From Burkholderiales bacterium (GTDB lineage: Bacteria; Pseudomonadota; Gammaproteobacteria; Burkholderiales; Burkholderiaceae_C), in the NCBI GenBank assembly GCA_003963115.1, contig RXJQ01000033.1, positions 21,080 to 85,079 on the forward strand: 64,000 bases of DNA. Direction: 5' to 3'. The notes below the pieces were generated by a model that was not told where the DNA came from, searched no databases, and was given only the letters and a program-made list of their open reading frames with translations. The translations under genes were made by a program, and so were the position numbers. Of the stretch, positions 18,911 to 27,189 are shown piece by piece (the stretch's first letter is position 1; each line of letters starts with the position of its first letter).

Positions 18911-19749
18911 GTGGAAGGCTCCATGTCGATGATCTGGGCACCGCCTTGTGTGCCCAGACGTTGCGCCCGCAAGGCCTGCAGCAGGAAATGCGCGAACCAG
19001 AGGCTGGAATAGGCAAACACCAGCGTGTAGAGCCACACCGAGAGCACCAGCATGAAGGGTGCAAGCACCACCGTCAGGGCGCCCATCGCCCACAGTGCAG
19101 CCGGCGCGGCGCCAAGGTAGCCACACAGGATGCCCATGCACAGCAGGCTGCGGCGATGTTGCCTGAGCAAGGCGTCGCGCTCGGCGGGTGAGGCCAGATC
19201 GGCCAGGGTGTCGAACGCCATCACGCGGTAGGTCAGCCAACCCCAGATGATGGGTGGCACCACCACCGCGAAAAGCGGTATCAGCCACAGAGGCAGGCTC
19301 AACAATAGCCACAGCATTGAAGTCAGCGATGCCCCCAGCGACCACAGCAGGGACCGCCACCAAGGCGTCGCCTGGCCAAGCGGGATGTCAGGGAAGCGCC
19401 GCTGCCGCACCAACTGGACCAGGGCTGGCGTCATCAAACCCGCCACCAGCAGCAGGCACAGCACGATGACCAGCGGCACCGCGATCAGCACGAGCAGAAA
19501 CGGCGCCACGGCAGCCCGAAGGAAGCTCAGGCCCACGCCGTCCATCCAGCTCATCACGGTGTGGCTGATGCCCCAGGCATCGAGCGCATGCCGCACCGCC
19601 ACCACGCCGGGCTCCCACCCGAACCAGGTCAACAAACCCAGGCTCACCGCCGCCAGGAACAGCGGCAGCAAGGAGAGGTAGATCACGCGGGGATGAAAGC
19701 AGTAGGCCAGCGCGCGCCAGGCCGAATCGATCACGGCTTGCACGTTCAC
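18907..19749 (-). CDS. EI24 domain membrane protein (CysZ-like)
   Basis: A 280-residue polytopic membrane protein with about six hydrophobic segments, the first at FHPRVIYLSLLPLFLAAVSL. The layout fits the EI24/CysZ family. CysZ imports sulfate in E. coli, but EI24 members linked to other genes are mostly uncharacterised, so no substrate is claimed. It starts with GTG 19749 overlapping the AIM24 gene's stop (GTGA) and ends overlapping the cinA-like start (ATGA). These three genes form a tight, translationally coupled unit. Confidence 0.82.
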   Translation of the reverse strand: MNVQAVIDSAWRALAYCFHPRVIYLSLLPLFLAAVSLGLLTWFGWEPGVVAVRHALDAWGISHTVMSWMDGVGLSFLRAAVAPFLLVLIAVPLVIVLCLLLVAGLMTPALVQLVRQRRFPDIPLGQATPWWRSLLWSLGASLTSMLWLLLSLPLWLIPLFAVVVPPIIWGWLTYRVMAFDTLADLASPAERDALLRQHRRSLLCMGILCGYLGAAPAALWAMGALTVVLAPFMLVLSVWLYTLVFAYSSLWFAHFLLQALRAQRLGTQGGAQIIDMEPST

Positions 19750-20558
19750 TCGTTGTCACCCAGCACCGAACCCAGCAAACCGCCCGCACCCAGGCTGCCC
19801 AGCAGGCTGCTTTCCTCGCGGCCACCTCCGCCAGTTTGCGGCGCCGCAGCAAAGATGCGCGAGGCCAGACGCGAGAAAGGCAGGCTTTGCAGCCACACAT
19901 GGCCAGGCCCGGTCATCTTGGCCAGGAACACGCCCTCGCCGCCGAACAACGCCGTCTTGATCTTGCCCACGTACTGGATATCGAAGTCCACGCCCGTCGT
20001 GTAGGCCACCACGCAGCCGGTGTCGACGAACACGGTTTCACCGGGCTTCAGCTCACGACGCACCACGGTGCCGCCTGCATGCACGAAGGCCAGGCCGTCA
20101 CCATCGAGTCTTTGCATGATGAAACCTTCGCCGCCGAAGAATCCGGCTCCCAGCCGCTTCTGGAAGGCGATGCCCAGCGTCACGCCACGCGCCGCGCACA
20201 GGAAGGCGTCCTTCTGGCAAATGAGCGTACCGCCCAGTTGCTTGAGGTCCATCGGCAGGATCTTGCCCGGGTAAGGTGCGGCGAAGGCCACGCGCTTCTT
20301 GCCACTGCCCTGGTTGGTGTAGATCGTCGTGAACAGGCTTTCGCCCGTGATCAGGCGCTTGCCCGCGCCCAGCAGCTTGCCGAACAAACCGCTTTGTTGC
20401 TGCGAGCCATCACCGAACACCGTGTCCATCTCGATGTCGGCATCCATGAACATCATGCTGCCCGCCTCACCAATGGCCGCCTCCCCTGGGTCAAGCTCCA
20501 CCTCGACGAACTGCATCTCGGCGCCCTTGATCTCGTAGTCCACCACATCCATGGCCAT
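19746..20558 (-). CDS. AIM24/TIGR00266 family protein
   Basis: A 270-residue soluble protein of the AIM24 beta-roll family. Typical stretches are EVELDPGEAAIGEAGSMMFMD near the N-terminus, GLTFQKRLGAG-like VTLGIAFQKRLGAGFFGGEGF in the middle, and LAKMTGPGHVWLQSLPFSRLA near the end. Residues 240-270 are Gly/Ser-rich and probably disordered. In bacteria the role is unknown; yeast Aim24 is a mitochondrial inner-membrane organiser. It is the first gene of the AIM24 - EI24 - cinA-like unit. Confidence 0.85.
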   Translation of the reverse strand: MAMDVVDYEIKGAEMQFVEVELDPGEAAIGEAGSMMFMDADIEMDTVFGDGSQQQSGLFGKLLGAGKRLITGESLFTTIYTNQGSGKKRVAFAAPYPGKILPMDLKQLGGTLICQKDAFLCAARGVTLGIAFQKRLGAGFFGGEGFIMQRLDGDGLAFVHAGGTVVRRELKPGETVFVDTGCVVAYTTGVDFDIQYVGKIKTALFGGEGVFLAKMTGPGHVWLQSLPFSRLASRIFAAAPQTGGGGREESSLLGSLGAGGLLGSVLGDNE

Positions 20559-20723
20559 AGAAGTCTTCTCCTGGCTGTCAAGACCCCGACAGTGCGGGAT
20601 TCACGGACAGCGTTGCATACGCGAGAATCCCCGGCACATAAGAGAACTGTGCAGGGGTACCATGAGGGAGGATTCTGTCCGACTTCCGGACGTCATGTTG
20701 CGACCACGCCGTTCCACGCCGCA

Positions 20724-21959
20724 ATGACCTTTTTCTTTCCCCTCCATCTGCCTACCCTGACCCTGGTCACGGGGGTGGTGCTCTTCATGGCTGCCGGCAT
20801 CATGACGCTGGTGGGCGTGACCCAGCGGACCTACCGGGGCTTCTGGTTCTGGACCGCCGCGCAGTGGGCCAATATGCTCAGCGCCCTGTGCCTGCTCTTC
20901 ATTGCCCACTTTCCCTGGCTGATCCCGATCACGGTGCTGCTGTCGCTGCAATGGCCGCTCACCATGCTGGCCGGCATGCGCCAGTTCTACATCCGCAGCA
21001 ATTTCCGCACACCACCCTTGACCGACCTGGCTGTGCTGCTGGGTGGCTTTGCCGTCTACATGCTGATCTGGCGAGAGAACCCCAATGACGTTGGGGCCCG
21101 CGTGGCCACCTTCAGCCTGATCAATATCGGCTTCTACCTGTATGCCGCCTGGCAGGTGCACTCGATCCGCGACTGGCGCCAAAGCCCCTATCTCAAGGCC
21201 ATCCTTTTCTTCCTGGTGGTCGCTGCGGGTTTTCAGGTGCCCCGCATGCTGGCGGCTTTCTCGGCCTGGGGCGTGCCCGTGGCCAACCCGGATCTCATCC
21301 AGCAGCCCATCGTGCTGATCGGGCTGGTGGCCGCGGTGATGTTCTCGGTCTACATGTGCCTGTTGCTGACCTATGAGCGCACGGAACAAGACCTGCGCGA
21401 ATCGCACCGCCAGCTGCGCATCATGGCCGACTTCGACATGCTTACACAGGTGCCCAACCGCCGCCACTTCAACGAGATGGCCGCACAGACGATTCGTCTG
21501 TGCCCGCCGGGCTCGTCGGCCCTGATGGTCTTCAACGTGGACCACTTCAAGCAGATCAACGACGAGGCCGGCCATGCCGGTGGCGACGAAGCGCTGAAGC
21601 TGGTGGCCAGCAGCGCCCGCAAGATCCTGCGCAGCCGCGACCTCGTGGGGCGGCTTGGTGGCGACGAGTTCGTGGCCATGCTGCCCAACACCACCATCAA
21701 CGATGCCCTGCATGTGGCCGACCGCATGGTGCGCCAGGTCGATCAAGGGCGTTCATCCCTGCAGCAAAAGCCGCTGAGCCTGAGCTTTGGCGTGGTGCAG
21801 ATCCTGGCCGGCGAAAGCCTCCCCGACGCCACACACCGGGCTGACCAGGCCTTGCAGGAAGCCAAGCGACAAGGCCGTGGCCGTGCCGTGGCCGCCGAGC
21901 AAGCAGGCGCGGAAGGCGTGTTCACCACCGTGCGCACGCTGGGCATCAGCGAGGCCTGA
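20724..21959 (+). CDS. membrane-anchored diguanylate cyclase (GGDEF)
   Basis: A 411-residue protein from ATG 20724. The N-terminal half has about six to seven membrane spans (residues 8-215) and resembles an uncharacterised sensory membrane domain. The C-terminal GGDEF domain has an intact active site GGDEF (312-316), preceded five residues earlier by an RSRD inhibitory I-site. It should make cyclic di-GMP and be subject to product inhibition. There is no EAL domain. The stimulus is unknown. It is divergent from the AIM24 unit. Confidence 0.92.
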   Translation: MTFFFPLHLPTLTLVTGVVLFMAAGIMTLVGVTQRTYRGFWFWTAAQWANMLSALCLLFIAHFPWLIPITVLLSLQWPLTMLAGMRQFYIRSNFRTPPLTDLAVLLGGFAVYMLIWRENPNDVGARVATFSLINIGFYLYAAWQVHSIRDWRQSPYLKAILFFLVVAAGFQVPRMLAAFSAWGVPVANPDLIQQPIVLIGLVAAVMFSVYMCLLLTYERTEQDLRESHRQLRIMADFDMLTQVPNRRHFNEMAAQTIRLCPPGSSALMVFNVDHFKQINDEAGHAGGDEALKLVASSARKILRSRDLVGRLGGDEFVAMLPNTTINDALHVADRMVRQVDQGRSSLQQKPLSLSFGVVQILAGESLPDATHRADQALQEAKRQGRGRAVAAEQAGAEGVFTTVRTLGISEA

Positions 21960-22016
21960 GTCTCACCAGGCCTGACGTCCCCCTTCTCCCTGCCCGCTCA
22001 GGCGACAATTCGCCCC

Positions 22017-23321
22017 ATGTCCCAATTCGATGTCGTTGTGATCGGTGCAGGTGCGGCCGGTCTGTTTTGCGCCGGTGTGGTGGGCCAGCGTGGCCTGAAG
22101 GTGCTGCTGCTGGACCACGCCAGCAAGGTGGCCGAGAAGATCCGCATCTCGGGCGGCGGGCGCTGCAACTTCACCAACCGTGATGCCGGCCCCGCCAACT
22201 TCCTGGGCGAGAACCCGCACTTCTGCCGCTCGGCCCTGGCGGGCTTTACACCCCAAGATTTTTTGCGTCTCGTCGAGCGGCATGGCATCGCCTGGCACGA
22301 AAAACACAAGGGCCAGCTCTTTTGCGACCATCGCGCCGACGACATCATCCAGATGCTGCTCAAGGAATGCGATGCCGGCGGCGTGGTCCGCAAGCAGCCC
22401 TGCGCCGTGCATGCCGTTCGCCCCGTGTCGTCAAGCGTGCCGGCATCGTCCGAACCCACGCGCTTCGAGCTGGACACCGACATGGGCCTGGTCAAGGCGC
22501 ACCAGGTCGTGATCGCCACGGGCGGCCTGTCGATTCCCAAGATCGGTGCGACGGACTTTGGCCAAAGGCTGGCGGCCCAACTGGGGCATCGCATCGTACC
22601 GCTGCGCCCCGCCCTGGTCCCCTTGACCTTTTCGGCTGGCGAGTGGGCGCCTTTCGCCGAGCTGTCCGGCCTGTCGCTGGAAGTCGAGATCAGCACGCCC
22701 GTCACCACGCTGCCCGAAGGTGGCAAACGCAAGAAGGCCGCCCCCATTGTCTTTCTGGAAGACCTGCTGTTCACGCACCGGGGTTTGAGTGGCCCGGCCG
22801 TGCTGCAGATATCGAGCTACTGGCAGCTCGGCCAGCCCCTGCACATCAACCTCGCCCCGCAGCGCAACCTGGCGGGCAGCCTCAAGCAGGCCAAGTCCGG
22901 CTCGCGCAAGCAGTTGTCCACGCAATGGGGCCTCAGCCTGGGCGAAACCGTGCCGCAACGCCTGGCCCAGACCTGGCTGGCCCAGATGGCGCATCAGCAC
23001 CCCACGCTGCGTGCCGATGCCCCGCTGGCCGAGCTCAAGGACAAAGACCTTGACCTGCTCGGCCAGTCCGCCAATGCCTGGGCCATCACGCCCAATGGCT
23101 CGGAAGGCTATGCCAAGGCCGAAGTCACCGCAGGCGGCGTCGACACACGCGACCTCAGCTCGCAGACCATGGAGAGCAAACTCGTGCCCGGCCTCTACTT
23201 CATCGGCGAGGTCGTCGACGTGACCGGCTGGCTGGGGGGCTACAACTTCCAGTGGGCCTGGGCCAGCGCGATGGCCTGTGCGCGGGCACTGGAATCGCGT
23301 ATGGCATTGCAACAGGATTGA
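22017..23321 (+). CDS. BaiN/YhiN (HI0933) family FAD-dependent oxidoreductase
   Basis: A 434-residue flavoprotein. The dinucleotide-binding motif VIGAGAAGLFCAGVVG sits at residues 8-23, and the family signature ISGGGRCNFTN at about 44-54. The C-terminal FAD contact VVDVTGWLGGYNFQWAWASA is conserved. Relatives include BaiN, proposed to reduce bile acid intermediates, and the widespread YhiN; the physiological substrate is unknown. The last codons overlap the left arm of the inverted-repeat element that follows. Confidence 0.88.
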   Translation: MSQFDVVVIGAGAAGLFCAGVVGQRGLKVLLLDHASKVAEKIRISGGGRCNFTNRDAGPANFLGENPHFCRSALAGFTPQDFLRLVERHGIAWHEKHKGQLFCDHRADDIIQMLLKECDAGGVVRKQPCAVHAVRPVSSSVPASSEPTRFELDTDMGLVKAHQVVIATGGLSIPKIGATDFGQRLAAQLGHRIVPLRPALVPLTFSAGEWAPFAELSGLSLEVEISTPVTTLPEGGKRKKAAPIVFLEDLLFTHRGLSGPAVLQISSYWQLGQPLHINLAPQRNLAGSLKQAKSGSRKQLSTQWGLSLGETVPQRLAQTWLAQMAHQHPTLRADAPLAELKDKDLDLLGQSANAWAITPNGSEGYAKAEVTAGGVDTRDLSSQTMESKLVPGLYFIGEVVDVTGWLGGYNFQWAWASAMACARALESRMALQQD

Positions 23322-23600
23322 GGCAATGCTGAACAAGCCCCCGCCATGCGCATTCGCCCCAAATCGGGATGAGTGGCTTGCCAACATCGTGCGGCATGTG
23401 CTGATGGCACATGCAAGCGATTTGGTGAGCCAATCGCCCGATTTGGGTCGAACCCCTCCGGGGGCGGGCCTTTGCGGGCGATCCGCTGCGTTCCAAAACA
23501 GGGTGCGGGCCACCACAGCCCGCACCCTGTTTTGCGCCTGGCGGCTCATCCCGCAAAGATCCCGCCGCGCACGGCGCGGACTTGTTCAGCATTGCCTTAA
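23318..23600. repeat. 283-bp non-coding element with 34-bp terminal inverted repeats (MITE-like)
   Basis: The ends 23318-23351 and 23567-23600 are inverted copies with 4 mismatches in 34, including a perfect core GGCAATGCTGAACAAG. Inside are two further hairpins. One is a perfect 17-bp stem with a 7-base loop, CAAAACAGGGTGCGGGC (23494-23510) against 23518-23534. The other is a nested stem, CCAAATCGGG (23359-23368) with CCCGATTTGG (23447-23456), enclosing GCATGTGC/GCACATGC. No convincing coding sequence is present. It fills nearly the whole gap between the flavoprotein stop and the ubiE start. Confidence 0.8.
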
Positions 23601-23611
23601 GATGCCGCTCC

Positions 23612-24343
23612 ATGAGCAACACGCACTTCGGTTTTCAGCAGGTTGACGAGTCCAAGAAGGCGCAGCGCGTTCGCGGCGTGTTCGACTCGGTCGCCAGCAA
23701 GTACGACATCATGAACGACCTGATGTCGATGGGTCTGCATCGCCTGTGGAAGGCCTACACGATCGCTGCCAGCGGCGTGCGCGAAGGCCACAAGGTGCTG
23801 GACATCGCCGGTGGCACGGGCGACCTGTCCGAAGCGTTTGCCAAGCGCGTGGGCAGCACCGGCATGGTGGTCCACACCGACATCAACGAGGCCATGCTCA
23901 GCACCGGCCGCGACCGCCTGCTCAACACCGGCATGGCCCTGCCCACCACCCTGTGCGACGCCGAGAAGCTGCCCTTCCCCACCGGCACCTTCGACATCGT
24001 CACGGTGGCCTTCGGCCTGCGCAACATGACGCACAAGGACCTGGCGCTGGCCGAAATGTGCCGCGTGCTCAAGCCTGGCGGGCGCCTGCTGGTGCTGGAG
24101 TTCTCGAAGGTCGCCAAGCCACTGGAAAAGGCCTACGACTGGTACTCGTTCAAGATCCTGCCCAAGCTGGGGCAATTCGTGGCGGGCGACTCGGCCAGTT
24201 ACCAGTACCTGGCCGAATCCATCCGCATGCACCCCGATCAGGCCACGCTCAAGGCCATGATGAAGCAGGCAGGCTTCGGCCACGTCGATGTGCACAACAT
24301 GACCGGTGGCGTCGTGGCCCTGCACATGGGCATCAAGTGCTGA
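23612..24343 (+). CDS. ubiE: ubiquinone/menaquinone C-methyltransferase UbiE
   Basis: A 243-residue SAM-dependent methyltransferase of ubiquinone (and menaquinone, where made) biosynthesis. SAM motif I is [19 protein letters not shown] (about 64-82), and the family motifs [19 protein letters not shown] and the C-terminal [15 protein letters not shown] are present. ATG 23612 gives the usual start [16 protein letters not shown]. The start lies only 11 bp beyond the right arm of the inverted-repeat element, so that element must form part of the ubiE leader or promoter region. Confidence 0.96.
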   Translation: MSNTHFGFQQVDESKKAQRVRGVFDSVASKYDIMNDLMSMGLHRLWKAYTIAASGVREGHKVLDIAGGTGDLSEAFAKRVGSTGMVVHTDINEAMLSTGRDRLLNTGMALPTTLCDAEKLPFPTGTFDIVTVAFGLRNMTHKDLALAEMCRVLKPGGRLLVLEFSKVAKPLEKAYDWYSFKILPKLGQFVAGDSASYQYLAESIRMHPDQATLKAMMKQAGFGHVDVHNMTGGVVALHMGIKC

Positions 24344-24361
24344 TGCCCTGAAACTGCTCGA

Positions 24362-24955
24362 TCAGGACTGGCCGAGCAGGTCGCCTTTGAGGCTGCGGTC
24401 CGAGGGCTTCTCGCCCAGCCAGATCTTCAGCAGCGCCCGATAGAAGTCCTCGCCGGCAATGTCCTTGCCCAGCTGCTTGCCCGCCATGGTGATGTGCGTG
24501 CCTACGCCCGGCAGGTAGTCAAGTTGAATCTGCGCGCCCTTGGTGGCTTCACCAGCACCGCGCATGGCCGACTCCAGCTCGTCCAGACGAGGCTGCAGCA
24601 CACGGCGGTCCGCCGCGCTCACGTTGTCGTTGATACCCTGGATCAAGGCATCCGTGAGCCTTTCCGCCGACACGTCACGCAGCATCACGATGCGGATGCT
24701 CTTGGGGCCCGGCTGGTTGATGAGCGCCGCGGGTGTGGTGTCTTTGTGAGGCACATACAGCCCCACGGCATACACCTTGATGATCATCTTGACGCGCACC
24801 CCTGCGCCGTTGAGCACCAGAGGCTGGTTGCCCAGACTGGCCTGGTCATCGAAATGCACGCCCGCCACCTCGCGTGCGGCGCTGCAAGGCGTGGACAAGG
24901 CACCGGCAATCAGGAAAGTCAGGGAAGCAAGGGTCGACTTGAATCGCTTGTTCAT
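24362..24955 (-). CDS. secreted chalcone isomerase-like protein
   Basis: A 197-residue protein from ATG 24955 with a signal peptide ending STPCSAAREV. The motifs LNGAGVRVKMIIKVYAVGLY and SIRIVMLRDVSAERLTDAL belong to the bacterial chalcone-isomerase-like (Chalcone_3) family. These proteins share the fold but are not known to act on chalcones; a role in fatty-acid or lipid binding is only guessed at. It is convergent with ubiE (18 bp between stops) and divergent from the MerR gene. Confidence 0.8.
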   Translation of the reverse strand: MNKRFKSTLASLTFLIAGALSTPCSAAREVAGVHFDDQASLGNQPLVLNGAGVRVKMIIKVYAVGLYVPHKDTTPAALINQPGPKSIRIVMLRDVSAERLTDALIQGINDNVSAADRRVLQPRLDELESAMRGAGEATKGAQIQLDYLPGVGTHITMAGKQLGKDIAGEDFYRALLKIWLGEKPSDRSLKGDLLGQS

Positions 24956-25074
24956 CACGGCGTACTGCAAAAGAAAACGGCATCGGGTCGAACATCAAAT
25001 GACTGAGGCCGGCCGCCCTGACCGTTCGACACATCGTCAAGAGCAGCTTGTGTGGCGCAATGCCGCATCAATAC

Positions 25075-25089
25075 AACATACACAATGTT
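25075..25089. promoter_or_regulatory. short palindrome upstream of the MerR gene
   Basis: AACAT-ACACA-ATGTT is a perfect 5-bp inverted repeat with a 5-bp spacer in an AT-rich patch about 30 bp before the chosen MerR start. It could be an autoregulatory operator. The evidence is only the symmetry and the position. Confidence 0.35.
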
Positions 25090-25119
25090 ACATTAACTCT
25101 GCAATATCCGCTCGGTATC

Positions 25120-25971
25120 ATGGCGGGCAATACCGTTATCCGACTATCGATGCCCGCCGTTCCCGCCAACAATTCACGCCCCCGTCCTGCCCGCGCGCCG
25201 ACTGACGGCAGCGAAATGACCGTTGAAGAACTGTCGGCGCGAACTGGCGTCAGCGTCCGCAACATCCGGGCATACCAGACGGCTGGCCTCATGCCGCCGC
25301 CGCGACTCAAGGGTCGCCTGGGCCTGTACGACGCCGAGCACCAAGGCAAGCTGGAACTGATCCGCGACTTGCGTCAGCAGGGGTTCCGGCTGGAAGCCAT
25401 CAAGGGCATGCTAGAGAAGACACCCGAAGGTGCCTGGAGCGAATACTCGCTGATCAGCGAACTCTTCTCAACGACGTTTTTCACGGTCGAGGCACCCAAG
25501 CGCAAAGCCATCAAGGAAATGGCGGCACATTGGCACACCACGGCCACGCCGGAGCAAAAGGAGCGGCTAGCCCGCAACGGGCTCTACCGGCCAGTAGGAG
25601 AAGAGGAGTTCGAGATGCTCAGCCCCGCGCTGGAGCGCATCGGCATCCAGCTGGCAGATCTGAGCGTGCCGCTGGACACCGTGCTGGACCTGCAGGACGT
25701 GCTGATCAAGCACACGCGGGCCATTGCCAAGGCCTACGTGGAGCAGCTGTTCATCACCATGGTGGAGGCGATCACCACCACGTCGCAGCGTGGCAATGCG
25801 GGTGGCGCGGCATCCGCGACGTTGGATCCCGCCATTGCGGCAGCGGTCAAAGGCTTGTTCGAGCGGCTGCGTCCCCTGGCGATCGGGTCGGTCAGCGCCG
25901 CATTTCCTGTTGTGTTGCAGCAGGAGTTCGATCGAAGCATTCAGAAGCAGCTGTCGAAGAAGCGCGGCTGA
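25120..25971 (+). CDS. MerR family transcriptional regulator
   Basis: About 283 residues when started at ATG 25120; ATG 25150 or 25216 are alternatives, and none has a strong ribosome site. The MerR helix-turn-helix is MTVEELSARTGVSVRNIRAYQTAGLMPPP (33-61), with the wing GRLGLYDAEHQGKLELIRDL. The C-terminal 180 residues lack the Cys pattern of metal sensors and have a helical effector region. The target is unknown. It ends shortly before the terminator of the opposing tRNA gene. Confidence 0.85.
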   Translation: MAGNTVIRLSMPAVPANNSRPRPARAPTDGSEMTVEELSARTGVSVRNIRAYQTAGLMPPPRLKGRLGLYDAEHQGKLELIRDLRQQGFRLEAIKGMLEKTPEGAWSEYSLISELFSTTFFTVEAPKRKAIKEMAAHWHTTATPEQKERLARNGLYRPVGEEEFEMLSPALERIGIQLADLSVPLDTVLDLQDVLIKHTRAIAKAYVEQLFITMVEAITTTSQRGNAGGAASATLDPAIAAAVKGLFERLRPLAIGSVSAAFPVVLQQEFDRSIQKQLSKKRG

Positions 25972-26009
25972 TCGCGCGCCTGGCCCTTCACAGACCCCAG
26001 AAACACGAA

Positions 26010-26035
26010 AGGGTCAGTAGTTTCCTACTGACCCT
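26010..26035 (-). terminator. rho-independent terminator after tRNA-Pro
   Basis: AGGGTCAGTAG and CTACTGACCCT form a perfect 11-bp stem with a 4-base loop. On the minus strand it follows the tRNA by 12 bases and is trailed by TTTCGTGTTT. It may also stop transcription from the MerR gene on the plus strand. Confidence 0.8.
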
Positions 26036-26047
26036 CGTGAACTTCTA

Positions 26048-26124
26048 TGGTCGGGGTGGCGGGATTCGAACTCGCGACCCCTTGCACCCCATGCAAGTGC
26101 GCTACCAGGCTGCGCTACACCCCG
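26048..26124 (-). tRNA. tRNA-Pro (anticodon GGG)
   Basis: The 77-base cloverleaf has acceptor stem CGGGGTG/CACCCCG, D arm GCGC..GCGC and anticodon stem CTTGC/GCAAG around the loop ATGGGGT, giving anticodon GGG. The T arm contains GTTCGAAT. The 3' CCA is encoded. It follows the merR gene of the translation operon. Confidence 0.97.
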
Positions 26125-26188
26125 ACGAAGACTTAGACTTTAGCATGGATTTTTCTCATTCCTGGAGCCCGCCGCATCTTTTTTGCCA

Positions 26189-26734
26189 TCAAGACAACAG
26201 ATCGCGGATCGAGAGCAAAGCCTCGCGCAAGGCCATCACGGAGTCCGGGCTCAGTTTGTTCAGATCAGGCAGATCCGGCCCCATCCAGGCCGCATCAGCC
26301 ATGGCAGGCGCACTGGCCTGCAAGGCGCGCACTGCGCGGCCCTCCAGGCCGTTCGATGTCGCAGCGGCAGCCAAAATGGCCTTGGTGGTACGCGCCGCCT
26401 GTAAAGGGGTCTCGCCACCGACATCTGCCGCATCGTGCTCATCGTGCAAAGGCGCTACCGCCACCACGTCGGCCAACTGGTTTCGGGCGCCACTGATGGT
26501 GAAGCCCTGTTCGTACAGCAACTCACGGATGCGGCGAATCAGCAGCACCTCATGGTGTTGGTAGTAGCGCCGGTTGCCGCGACGCTTCATGGGCTTGAGC
26601 TGGACGAACTCCTGCTCCCAGTAGCGAAGCACATAAGGCTTGACCAGGCACAACTCGCTCACCTCACCAATGGTGAAGTAGCGCTTGGCTGGAATTGGCG
26701 GCAAGGCGCTTTCGACGCGGTCCATGGATCCCAT
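26189..26734 (-). CDS. MerR family regulator downstream of ihfA
   Basis: A 181-residue protein with an N-terminal MerR helix-turn-helix (KRYFTIGEVSELCLVKPYVLRYWEQEF, about 17-43) and wing GNRRYYQHHEVLLIRRIRELLYEQGFTISGA. The C-terminal half is Ala-rich and unrelated to known sensors. This small MerR next to ihfA is a recurring arrangement in proteobacteria. Its target is not known. ATG 26734 or the in-frame ATG 26725 could be the start. Confidence 0.88.
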   Translation of the reverse strand: MGSMDRVESALPPIPAKRYFTIGEVSELCLVKPYVLRYWEQEFVQLKPMKRRGNRRYYQHHEVLLIRRIRELLYEQGFTISGARNQLADVVAVAPLHDEHDAADVGGETPLQAARTTKAILAAAATSNGLEGRAVRALQASAPAMADAAWMGPDLPDLNKLSPDSVMALREALLSIRDLLS

Positions 26735-26808
26735 CGCAGACTGCAGTTTCCCGATGTTCCCGAAAAATCCCGAGCTAGATCAACAAGATCGGGAAAAGGT
26801 TTCAGACT

Positions 26809-27168
26809 TTACTCCAAGTCTTCGCCGCTGGGAATGTCACCTTGCACCATGCCCTTGAGCTTCTGGCTGGCGTGGAAGGTCACGACATGGCGTGCCTTGA
26901 TGGGAATCGCCTCGCCGGTGCGCGGATTGCGTCCTGGCCGAGGTGCCTTGCGCCGGATCTGGAAGTTGCCAAAGCCCGACAGCTTGACGTCGGTGCCTCT
27001 CACCAGGGTGTCGTTGACCAGCTCGAAAAAGGCCTCGACCATGTCCTTGGACTCGCGCTTGTTCAAGCCCAGGCGCTCAAAGAGCATGTCGGCCAGCTCC
27101 GCCTTGGTCAAGGTGGGCGTTTCGATGGTGGGCAACAGGACCGTCAGGTCGCTGATCTTGTCATTCAT
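26809..27168 (-). CDS. ihfA: integration host factor subunit alpha
   Basis: A 119-residue DNA-bending protein of the HU/IHF family. [30 protein letters not shown] is the dimer helix region, [30 protein letters not shown] the arm that bends DNA (with the RPGRNP tip), and [13 protein letters not shown] follows. About 20 extra N-terminal residues precede the usual start, as in other Burkholderiales. It partners IhfB and, among other roles, assists sigma-54 promoters of the kind seen here. Confidence 0.95.
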   Translation of the reverse strand: MNDKISDLTVLLPTIETPTLTKAELADMLFERLGLNKRESKDMVEAFFELVNDTLVRGTDVKLSGFGNFQIRRKAPRPGRNPRTGEAIPIKARHVVTFHASQKLKGMVQGDIPSGEDLE

Positions 27169-27189
27169 CTCCGTGGGCCCTCCCTGGCC

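Noticed and set aside
18502..19363. N-terminal extension of the cinA-like protein up to 19363
   Set aside because: The extra part lies wholly within the EI24 gene on the same strand; the ATGA overlap at 18907-18910 gives the natural start.
23278..23646. Small open frames inside the inverted-repeat element
   Set aside because: They arise on both strands from the repeat symmetry and resemble no protein; they extend into ubiE in the wrong frame.
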